Shown: positions 21,538 through 30,512 of the stretch, one piece after another
How positions within the stretch are numbered: position 1 is the first letter of the stretch
How the letters are laid out: each line of letters opens with the position of its first letter
Assembly (NCBI GenBank): GCA_030141605.1
Contig: JAQGDQ010000640.1
Coordinates: 7,501 to 71,500, forward strand
Direction: 5' to 3'
DNA from: Tubiluchus corallicola
Lineage: Eukaryota; Priapulida; Priapulimorpha; Priapulimorphida; Tubiluchidae
Length of the DNA: 64,000 nucleotides
The notes under the pieces: model-generated
What the model saw: the letters and a program-made list of their open reading frames with translations, nothing else
The model's database searches: none
Told to the model about the DNA's origin: nothing
Translations under genes and position numbers: made by a program

Positions 21538-24421
21538 CTGAAAATGCACACGTCATATTTTAATGTAAGCACCTCAAGTAAAAAATGAACTTGGCTTGCA
21601 TTAAAAATTCTATTTTAGCAGATTTAAAGTTTCACATTTATCCACTTGGAAACTTATTCGGATTGCAAAAGAATGCTAGCTGACCTACCATCGGTCTTGC
21701 CTGTTTTTCAAGTTGTTATGTAACTAAACGTTCTAATAGACAAAAAGACGTAACGGCCAATTAATTTTGTAAAACTTCAACAGAACACAGATTACTGTGC
21801 ATTTAACTTTGATGTCTACAAAATGATTGAAAGCATAAAACACAAATCGTACAATTATATAAAAATAAATACCATATACAAGTTTTATTACAATGTAAAA
21901 AAGCAGCTGATTTCAAAAATAGCAAAATAGACAAGTGATTAATGTTTAGTCGTGAAATTATTTCCTCAAAATCGAGATTTTCGCTACAATCATGGGTAAG
22001 AGGTCAACAAAGCAAAATATTAATATTGAAGGAACTTCGTAATCCCTTCAAGCTTTTCAGACGGAGAGATTGTTCCTACAACGCTTATCGCATTACCTCT
22101 TTGACAAGGTAACGGATAAACGCAGGAATAAAAAGCTTGTAGACCTAGTCTCTCCCGAGGCACATTGAATTCGTTTATATAATATACTAAGGAATTTTTA
22201 CTTTCATTGTCAAAGGTACCAAAAGTTTCAATAGCAACTGGCACAAAATTGAAAGTTGGCAAAAGACTGTTGTGTTTTATATAAAAGTGAAAAGTCCCAG
22301 CAGCTTGAAGGGCCAACAAGTTAGAATTGTTTGTTGTGAAAAAAACTGGCAGCGATTCAATGAGATCAAGCATGAAAATAGACCTTATTGCATCTTTGGC
22401 ACTTAATTTAACGTTCTATTTTCCAAGCAATAATTAACTTATTTTAGAAAAACGTGACACCAACATGCGCCGCTTTTTGTGCTCAATCCAGCTGTGCTAA
22501 GTATTTTACACTGAACGGTTCTAAGCTTGTCGTCATAGATTCTTCTATTGATGTGATCTACTTTTACAAACAATAATTAACGTTTTTTAGCACTTAAAAA
22601 TGAATTTTGAAATCAATAAGTTGCTGTGCCGTCCCCCCCCCAGGTACGTCTAAGTAGCTGACTTTAAAAATGAATTTTGTCACCTGTAACCTGCAATTGC
22701 TGAATGTTTTACAGGTCAGTGTGTATTTGTTTAGTCTTTAGGTCGGTGTTGTCTTTGCGCCTGTCTGAGAATGTTACGGTACAGTGATACACTTTAGTAA
22801 CTTCTCTAAATTGTGCCTCCTTTCACGAATCTTCTTTCTGGGGACAATTTATACTTACAACAACGCTTTCAGTCCTGCACTACATTACATTTACTAGGTG
22901 CAATGTAAATGTGTCCTAGTAAACATGTCCAAATTGGCATTTGAGTTCACGATTTCAGCAAACTGTATAATGAACGTTTAAAAATGAATTGTTTGTTGCC
23001 TTTGCTGTTATATAACTAGGCCAAACAAAGTGCTATTCAATCCCGTGCAAAATGCAGCCTCCTACTTACCTATCGCAGATGCGTCTAGAAGATCAGTCGT
23101 CAAGATTACATCCGTTACCATGCCAACGTAGCTCTGTGAACTGCTGAATCCTCCATCGATTTGGTCCTGGTCCTGACCAACTATTATGGTTCTACCTCCT
23201 GGTATGTTGTCGCCATCTAAGTTACCACTTTCTAATATGATAAATACAAAATACCACATTATAAACAGCATAATTTTTGCGTCATATACGCATTATTCGT
23301 TTTCTGCAAACCCACAAAGTTTCTCGATGGCATTTTTACGAATTTTTAAACATTTCTGTTAAATTTTTCGCGCAGATTTATCCATTTTCCGCAAAATTTG
23401 AAAAGTTACATTTGGCGAAAAATAATCACAATTCGCAGCATGTACCTCGTAGAGGCATCCCCACCAGGGACAAACCTTGCAGGTCAGACAGAAATTGAAA
23501 AACATAAATGTGAGGAGCAGGAAAAGAATTAAACTTCATAGTCACCGTGCCCCCTCTTCCATAACATTAAGCAAAGCGCGGCAAATAAACGGATGCGTGA
23601 TAATAGTCAGCAAAAGTTCAACTAGCAGACGCTTATGACTATTTCTTCCCACAGGATTTCTGAACACGGTGAAGAAACGCATTGCAGCTGTGATGTTTCA
23701 AAGTTAACCCTCCCACTCCACCCGTTGAAGTTACCTCCAAGCTTTCTGAAAACGCGTTCACATTACCAGCAGGGCATCCGAAACCTAATTTCACTTCCCC
23801 CAGAAGCAGCACCTAATTTATATTGCTTTCCCACTTTTCACATTCCCCATTTTGATTTAGTTAAAATGATCAAGTAATACTTTTCAAATCTCGCAAAAGA
23901 GTTGTGCACAAACCCGTAACAATACTCCACGCCACACAACGCCACACCTCACCACATCACACTGCACCACACCATACAACGCCACACCACTATGCTTAAC
24001 ACCACACCGCACCCCATCAATTACTCGCTGCAGTTACCCAGCTTAAACGCTTTAATTTCGTCACTTGTTTGGCCTTCCAAGTCGCACACCGATAGCCAGA
24101 GCGTCATTTGGCCATTCTGGTGTATCAGATAAACGACGTCTCGGCTACAGGAGCTTGGATGCGATGCGAGGTGGGACCTAATAGAGTGTAATGAATCTCT
24201 CTAGCTCAAATGACTACCTGCCTGACTTCCCGTTGTCATAATTTTGCAAGGGCAGGCTTTGAGGAAGTCGAATGTTTTATATGAAATACTTACCAACTGA
24301 TTCTCCATCTATTAACACTTTATACTCTCCGGGAGTTCCTCCAAACCACGTAACACATAAATGGTGCCATTCACCGTCACGCAATCCACCGCCAGCAGTC
24401 GAAGCCAGGGGAAGCAGTGGA
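21383..24421 (-). CDS. Pentraxin-domain gene, three exons seen, 5' part not found
   Basis: Exons 24294-24421, 23070-23231 and 21383-21537 join with matching phases (GTT G|AA AGT; ATA G|AG GAA) into the C-terminal two thirds of a pentraxin/LamG-like domain. The order is GGGLRDGEWHHLCVTW, then IDGES, then GGRTIIVGQDQDQIDGGF with SSSQSYVGMVTDV, then a Cys-containing tail and stop. In the family this fold is a calcium-binding secreted lectin-like module; GQDQD corresponds to the region of calcium-coordinating residues. The start of the domain (strand and CLWV exon) and the leader were not linked; candidate leader exons lie upstream at 25.2, 28.3 and 28.9 kb. A Cys-rich extension (CFNIDGDLASW to PSTCPNPEIC) follows the domain. 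The long intron 21538-23069 contains a LINE remnant. Confidence 0.75.
22020..22373 (-). mobile_element. Non-LTR retrotransposon tail remnant
   Basis: The 117-residue frame contains FVPVAIETFGTF and PCQRGNAISVVGT. They resemble a C-terminal tail found after the RT domain in many invertebrate LINE proteins (VPVAVET...; QRGNAxSVxGT). It sits in the intron between the last two pentraxin-like exons. Family assignment is from memory of the motif and not searched. Confidence 0.5.
23070..23231 (-). CDS. Pentraxin-like gene, penultimate exon (GQDQD exon)
   Basis: Bounded by acceptor ATCATATTAG and donor GATAG|gtaagt. It reads SGNLDGDNIPGGRTIIVGQD, then QDQIDGGFSSSQSYVGMVTD, then VILTTDLLDASAI. It matches the family block GGxLVLGQEQDxxGGxFxxxQSFxGxxxDVxLW almost position by position; the usual NLW is ILT. 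Confidence 0.85.
24294..24421 (-). CDS. Pentraxin-like gene, middle exon (WHH exon)
   Basis: Donor GTTG|gtaagtatt is strong (edge 24294). It reads GGGLRDGEWHHLCVTWFGGT, then PGEYKVLIDGESV. The upstream edge is set at AAAG before TCCACTG because an in-frame TAA lies just beyond. That acceptor is weak, but it gives the same phase as the paralogous exon at 15836-15933. Confidence 0.75.
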
Positions 24422-24734
24422 CTTTATTTATACGAGGCAAGCTCAACGCTTCACCATTCTCTACTCTCTTTCACTGCCATGCTCTCATTCTGATTTAATG
24501 ATCTTAATAAGTAAAGTCGACCATGCAATTGACTTGTAACATAATGTCAATCATTTTCGTTGACTGCCCAATCAGCGTGAAAGTTATTTTCGCCCACTGC
24601 AGAGCTTAATTAACTCAGGTACGTTCGGGACATTTGGCTACAGCTCAGTCTAACACTGTTATGAAAAAAACTCAACTTTTCATTAGTTAGCGGGAGAAAT
24701 GTTGGCCTGGTTCTAGATTTTATTGTTTTGGCCA

Positions 24735-24970
24735 GTTTTTATAAACCTCATCTTCACAGTTCTCAATGAATTCAAATGTGGTCAAAACTTATATTATACA
24801 TCAATGTAATATTAGCTAATTTTACGCTATTTTTCTGGTTATAATCATGGTTAAAAGATGCCATTGGGACTTATGTGACTCGGGCATTCAATATAAGAGT
24901 CGTCTATGGAGTGGAACAGTCATTTTTTTCCATTTCCGTAGCCTGACAAACGGAAAAATACAAAACCTTC
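24735..24970 (+). repeat. Dispersed repeat, inverted partner of 1355-1585
   Basis: Plus-strand copy of the sequence found on the minus strand at 1355-1585. The two copies lie in opposite orientation on either side of most of the pentraxin-like region. Confidence 0.75.
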
Positions 24971-25152
24971 ATAAATCTTGCAGACGAGCTCATAGCGGTA
25001 GCAGGACGGATGGCACCGCGGCCCACACCGTGCGGCATGTCTTAATTATGTCATTCAACGCCTCACCCATAAATAAAAATTGAATAATAGAGTCAGTCGA
25101 AATGACAATTTATTATTGAATATTACACTTTAAATAAGGAACGACCGCTTAC

Positions 25153-25207
25153 CTACAGGAACAGAGTTTGCGAGAAAAGCCTGAGAAATGTGAACAGAGC
25201 TGCACAT
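25153..25207 (-). CDS. Candidate leader exon
   Basis: ATG at 25207 opens MCSSVHISQAFLANSVPV and ends at GTAG|gtaagc in phase 1. A TATA box lies about 40 bp upstream. The AFLANS segment resembles the other leader exons (VLANAE, IFANSE). Hydrophobicity is modest. It lies 730 bp upstream of the 24.3-kb pentraxin-like exon; the intervening exon was not found, so membership is inferred. Confidence 0.4.
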
Positions 25208-25822
25208 GCTACGACCACTGAAAAGGGTCTACAGTAGACCTTCCCTTTTTATAAGCTCATATGTGCACGTGACTAGTGGTTTCTACTAACACAAGGTCAG
25301 AATACGAGTCTGTGCTAGATAAAGCCACGTTCATATGCACACCTGAGAAGCCTACTGTATTCCCCTGCCAGCATACATTTCATTTCATTACAGCCCTGCA
25401 GTACAATATCATTAGGAGATGTCCCGGGTCTTTTCATTAGTCGAAAAAATAATTTCGTGACTCGCTTTAGCGTAAATTGAGCATTTAACAAAAAAATATT
25501 ATTGCCTTTAATTGTCAACATTTTTTAACATAAGGATAGTGAACTATTGTCGCTGTACCTTTGTGGAAGTGTTGATTTTAAAATTGCTGTTAAATGTAAA
25601 TTTTTTTATTGCATTCATTAGGAAAGCAACACGTTTTAACGTGAAAAGACTGTAGGATCCCTTTTATGTATTTGCGGCAAATTTCAATATAGTCAGCACA
25701 GTTATTGTTTAATATTCAATTAATATTAATATATAACAATGTTTAATATTAGTCATCGTGTCTCATCTACTAACTTTGTATGTATAAGTCTTTGTGTTTG
25801 TGTGTGCTTATATATTTTATAT
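25208..25822. other. AT-rich spacer
   Basis: Contains the TATA box above. The minus frame at 25315-25521 has several cysteines (LQGCNEMKCML) but no family was recognised. Confidence 0.35.
25245..25253 (-). promoter_or_regulatory. TATA box before the 25.2-kb leader exon
   Basis: Minus strand TATAAAAAG, 38 bp upstream of the ATG at 25207. Transcription would start close to the ATG, leaving a very short 5' UTR or making this ATG internal. Confidence 0.45.
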
Positions 25823-27838
25823 TACTTTGTGTGCACGTCTGCCTGTACATGTACTTTGTGTGCACGTCTGCCTGTACATGTACTTTGTGTGCACGTCTGC
25901 CTGTACATATACTTTGTGTGCACGTCTGCCTGTACATATACTTTGTGTGCACGTCTGCCTGTACATGTACTTTGTGTGCACGTCTGCCTGTACATGTACT
26001 TTGTGTGCACGTCTGCCTGTACATAAGCTTTGTGTGCACGTCTGCCTGTACATGTACTTTGTGTGCACGTCTGCCTGTACATATACTTTGTGTGCACGTC
26101 TGTCTGTACATATACTTTGTGTGCACGTCTGCCTGTACATATACTTTGTGTGAACGTCTGCCTGTACATGTACTTTGTGTGCACGTCTGCCTGTACATAT
26201 ACTTTGTGTGCACGTCTGCCTGTACATATACTTTGTGTGCACGTCTGCCTGTACATATACTTTGTGTGCACGTCTGCCTGTACATATACTTTGTGTGCAC
26301 GTCTGCCTGTACATATACTTTGTGTGAACGTCTGCCTGTACATGTACTTTGTGTGCACGTCTGCCTGTACATATACTTTGTGTGCACGTCTGCCTGTACA
26401 TATACTTTGTGTGCACGTCTGCCTGTACATATACTTTGTGTGCACGTCTGCCTGTACATATACTTTGTGTGCACGTCTGCCTGTACATGTACTTTGTGTG
26501 CACGTCTGCCTGTACATATACTTTGTGTGCACGTCTGCCTGTACATATACTTTGTGTGCACGTCTGCCTGTACATATACTTTGTGTGCACGTCTGCCTGT
26601 ACATATACTTTGTGTGCACGTCTGCCTGTACATATACTTTGTGTGCACGTCTTCCTGTACATGTACTTTGTGTGCACGTCTGCCTGTATATATACTTTGT
26701 GTGAACGTCTGCCTGTACATGTACTTTGTGTGCACGTCTGCCTGTACATATACTTTGTGTGCACGTCTGCCTGTACATATACTTTGTGTGCACGTCTGCC
26801 TGTACATATACTTTGTGTGCACGTCTGCCTGTACATGTACTTTGTGTGCACGTCTGCCTGTACATATACTTTGTGTGCACGTCTGCCTGTATATATACTT
26901 TGTGTGCACGTCTGCCTGTACATATACTTTGTGTGCACGTCTGCCTGTGCATATACTTTGTGTACACGTCTACCTGTACATATACTTTGTGTGCACGTCT
27001 GCCTGTACATGTACTTTGTGTGCACGTCTGCCTGTACATATACTTTGTGTGCACGTCTGTCTGTACATATACTTTGTGTGCACGTCTGCCTGTACATATA
27101 CTTTGTGTACACGTCTGCCTGTACATGTACTTTGTGTGCACGTCTGCCTGTACATATACTTTGTGTGCACGTCTGCCTGTACATGTACTTTGTGTGCACG
27201 TCTGCCTGTACATATACTTTGTGTGCACGTCTGCCTGTACATATACTTTGTGTGCACGTCTGCCTGTACATGTACTTTGTGTGCACGTCTGCCTGTACAT
27301 ATACTTTGTGTGCACGTCTGTCTGTACATATACTTTGTGTGCACGTCTGCCTGTACATGTACTTTGTGTGCACGTCTGCCTGTACATGTACTTTGTGTGC
27401 ACGTCTGCCTGTACATATACTTTGTGTGCACGTCTGCCTGTACATATACTTTGTGTGCACGTCTGCCTGTACATGTACTTTGTGTGCACGTCTGCCTGTA
27501 CATATACTTTGTGTGCACGTCTGCCTGTACATATACTTTGTGTGCACGTCTGCCTGTACATGTACTTTGTGTGCACGTCTGCCTGTACATATACTTTGTG
27601 TGCACGTCTGCCTGTACATGTACTTTGTGTGCACGTCTGCCTGTACATATACTTTGTGTGCACGTCTGCCTGTACATATATTTTGTGTGCACGTCTGCCT
27701 GTACATATACTTTGTGTACACGTCTGCCTGTACATGTACTTTGTGTACACGTCTGCCTGTACATATACTTTGTGTGCCCGTCTGCCTGTACATATACTTT
27801 GTGTACACGTCTGCCCGTACATATGCTTTGTGTACACG
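25823..27838. repeat. 29-bp minisatellite, about 69 units
   Basis: The unit is TGTACATRTACTTTGTGTGC plus ACGTCTGCC, repeated head to tail with very low divergence; R is A or G in a mixed pattern. Rarer variants (GTGAACG at 26151, 26325 and 26702; GTGTACACG; CTGTCTG) recur in context, showing block duplications. Because 29 is not a multiple of 3 and the unit has no stop in any frame, nearly all six frames stay open for 1-2 kb. The resulting 200-690-codon frames are artefacts. It lies between the candidate leader exons at 25.2 and 28.3 kb. Confidence 0.98.
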
Positions 27839-28269
27839 ATAGCTTATTTAAATTTTAACCACAGCATTGTTTTGTTTTTACTGCATTTCACGAACCTCGC
27901 AAGATCTGATCTATGCGTAATCAAATTTGTTCTTCTACATATTTATCAAATCGAGGGTCTCAAGAAAATCTGGTCGTTCTATGCAATTCAGGACCGTTGT
28001 CACGGATAGAGTTAAGAATGTCAAAATAGATGGCGATTGTTGTAAAATATGCCACTAAAGGAGCAATTAAAAAAACAATGCGTGATCTTTTAATATTAAA
28101 AAAATCATTTATTAATATTCAAAAATAAGCATTGAATTCTTCTTTAGCATTCCATAACAATGGCAATAACTGTTACTAGTGTGGCTATGGAGAAAAAACC
28201 TCGTCGTTGCGTATCACCAAATTTCGATAGAAAAGGCCTAAAGCAGTCCTTCCCGGAAGTTGTGCTTAC
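27839..28269. other. AT-rich spacer
   Basis: No exon recognised between the minisatellite and the 28.3-kb leader exon. Confidence 0.4.
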
Positions 28270-28338
28270 TTCACTGTTGGCGAAAATGTTAGGATTTAGT
28301 AACAAAAATGCGATAAAAGCGCTTCGTATAATTAGCAT
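28270..28338 (-). CDS. Candidate signal-peptide first exon
   Basis: ATG at 28338 opens MLIIRSAFIAFLLLNPNIFA followed by NSE and a strong donor (GAA|gtaagc, edge 28270), phase 0. It is a convincing signal peptide with a short basic start, a long hydrophobic core and an IFA-N cut. Without splicing the frame runs on to 28144. The next exon is unknown. Position and the shared FANSE/LANAE ending suggest it serves a pentraxin-like gene. Confidence 0.5.
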
Positions 28339-28690
28339 AATCACTTTAAAGTCGTGATCATTTCACCCTTGAGCGCTTCCATTTTGAACACCAAAGAAAA
28401 GCTGCGCACTCTGGCTATTTCCCCCTAAAGTATAATTTAGTAATTTTGTGATATTTTTGCAGAATATTAAGTAACCCGCAAAGGTTCAATTAGTTTAAGC
28501 ATCGCGCGCTCACGAAAAACCAAAAATTTGCGAAAAACCAACGTTACAAAAATTTACGAGGTTTCCCATTTGCGTCGTAATTTTCACGTGAATTTGGGCT
28601 ACCATTGCGCCCGAAAATTTCTATACAGCGGTAGTATAAATTAATTTTGTGCTTTACATGCAGTTTTTTGCTAACTTGTTTGTTATAGTT
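28339..28690. other. AT-rich spacer
   Basis: No gene recognised upstream of the 28.3-kb leader exon; no TATA box was seen at a normal distance. Confidence 0.4.
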
Positions 28691-29140
28691 TTCTAAGTTT
28701 AAGTGATTTGTTGCAAAATAAACTCAACATGCTAAGCAATTTGTCCTTTTCTTTAAAAACAAAAAGTCTTTCTTTACTGGTAGACGTGCTGGGTTTGGAA
28801 TACTTTTAGCAGACAATAAAAAACCTTTGAACATTCTTACTTGCAGGAACATCAGGTGCTACTTCAGCTCTAGTATTTGTGGCAGCAAACATTAAAAAAA
28901 AGAACAGTTATGTTTTTCTAAGTTTAAGTGATTTGTTGCAAAATAAACCCATCGATTTGTTCTTTTTTAAACAAAAGAGTCCTTCCTTACTGGTGGACCT
29001 GTTGGGTTTCGAATAACTTTAGCTGATTATAAAAAATTTGAAAATTCTTATCTATAGCAGAGCTAAAAGCTTGTTGAGCTCTGGTATTTCTGGCGGCAAA
29101 AATTGAAGAAAAAAGAACGGTTAAATGGACAGAAAAAGCT
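28691..29140. repeat. Tandem duplication, 225-bp period
   Basis: Two adjacent units begin TTCTAAGTTTAAGTGATTTG at 28691 and 28916. They continue through matching blocks (ACTGGTRGACSTGYTGGGTT, AAATTTGAAAATTCTTA-like) to a leader-like coding segment. Units differ by scattered substitutions and short indels, so the duplication is not recent. Confidence 0.9.
28841..28892 (-). CDS. Leader-like exon in duplication unit 1, truncated
   Basis: ATG at 28892 reads MFAATNTRAEVAPDVPA and meets a good donor (GCAA|gtaaga). Relative to unit 2 the upstream hydrophobic part has shifted frame, so the signal peptide is incomplete. Compare FAARNTRAQ in unit 2. Confidence 0.35.
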
Positions 29141-29169
29141 ACCTTGGTTGATGAATAAACTGAAATCAT
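28991..29169 (-). pseudogene. Leader-like exon in duplication unit 2, donor lost
   Basis: ATG at 29169 reads MISVYSSTKVAFSVHLTVLF, then SSIFAARNTRAQQ, a full signal peptide. The position of unit 1's GTAAG donor is GATAAG here, so that splice site is broken. The frame runs on to a possible replacement donor (CCA|gtaagg, edge 28991). So unit 2 keeps the leader and unit 1 keeps the donor. Confidence 0.4.
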
Positions 29170-29239
29170 GTTTCTCCTACCAAGTCAAATCTGGTATTTG
29201 TCACACTCAATTGTTGCGCTTAAAGCGCAACTAAACCCT

Positions 29240-29695
29240 CCACTTACATCAAGTTTAAAACAGTCGTCTTGAAATTCTACAAAACTTACATACTGCCTTT
29301 TTGCATACAAGACTTGCGTCGGCAGTAACGTTGTATAAAGCATATAAATTTAAACTCCTGTTATGACCGTTAGGCGCAGCCAATTTGATGGAAAATCATA
29401 TGAAATAAGTTTCGATAGGACTGAGTAAAATTTGAAAAAATAATCACAGCATTCGTAGCGCGCACGTCACTAACTAAGTAAAATTTTAAATTACTATATC
29501 TTGTCAATAAGATTAAAAATACGTTTTTGGTTAGTGAGTGGTGCAACTTGGAGGGTGACTTTACGACATTTACCAATTGCTGAAAACATTTTAAATAATT
29601 AATAATTTTGTTTTCTAGTTACATAAGTCTTTCAAGCATGTAAGCGAAATGCTAAGTAACATAATTTTGCACGGAAAGTTTTTTGGGAAAAGTTT
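29240..29695 (+). repeat. Dispersed repeat family R1, copy 3
   Basis: Matches 42640-43110 in order: CTTGAAATTCTACAAAACTT, GTTAGGCGCAGCCAATTT, TTTGAAAAAATAATCA, ATCTTGTCAATAAGATTAA, AAGTCTTTCAA and CGGAAAGTTTTTTG. No coding function recognised. Confidence 0.75.
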
Positions 29696-29914
29696 ACATT
29701 TTCTTTCTTTCGCTTGTTTTACGGTGTTCATATATGACGTCACATAATGGCGCGGTGGGTACAGTGTCACGGAAAATTTAAAATGAAATCAAACAAAAAA
29801 TTCTTTTCAACGCGTGTACGATGTACGCATAAGATTCCTATAAAGTAATATCATTTTAAGGCGATTTTTCTGAAACCTACTTCAGGCACCCCTTTTCCCC
29901 TTTTCTTGTCCTTT

Positions 29915-30512
29915 GAGTAAAACCGGACCCAATATTAAACTGTAGGTCAAAACAATCTATTCTTCATAATACTGAAAGGAAACATATCATTTTTCCAAAA
30001 ACGACTTACATAAAAGAATTATTACCACAGAAACACAATTTCACGTTCGCGTCACTAGTTCTTCGCTGTTACATGCATTTCGCCATTCGCTAGTTAGACG
30101 GGCACTAGCACCTGCAACCCGGAAACGCATAACACAAAAAACAGGTGCTGCACCTTTCAGTTCAGATGTGTTCCTTTGTGACGAACTACATACGTTCGAC
30201 AGCTCATGTGTGAGCACAGCGGTAAATTTGCCATTTGAATTTCTATCTTTAAACTTGCTTAGTTTTATTACAGTACACTGCATCTCTTACTGTAGGTACT
30301 GTACTTCAATTTTCGCTTTTGCAACACGCTCTTAGAATGTTTTTGCTATTGAAAATTATGTTAGTTTGTGATGTCATCAATAGTTGAGCTCGCCCGTCGT
30401 TAATTAAGTTCTTAATTTATTATTTAATTACCAGAAACGCTTTTGCAGTATTAATTGTTTTAACATGTAAAAAAAAATGGGGTGGCATATGACATGTGTT
30501 CCTTTAATGTGA
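29915..30512 (+). repeat. Dispersed repeat family R2, copy 1
   Basis: About 600 bp match 56038-56688 in the same orientation, from AAAACCGGACCCAAT to AATGGGGTGG. A minus-strand frame (30283-30041) ending [16 protein letters not shown] has a counterpart at the same place in copy 2 ([16 protein letters not shown]). Confidence 0.85.

Noticed and set aside
25823-27838. CRISPR array
   Set aside because: Units are contiguous with no unique spacers, and the sequence is eukaryotic.
25770-28009. Open frames of 200-692 codons on both strands
   Set aside because: All arise from the 29-bp repeat, which lacks stops in every frame; the peptide is the same 29-residue cycle in each case.
28144-28344. A 66-codon unspliced protein starting at 28344
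   Set aside because: The codon at 28344 is GTG; the first ATG is 28338, and a strong donor at 28270 makes a spliced leader exon more likely.
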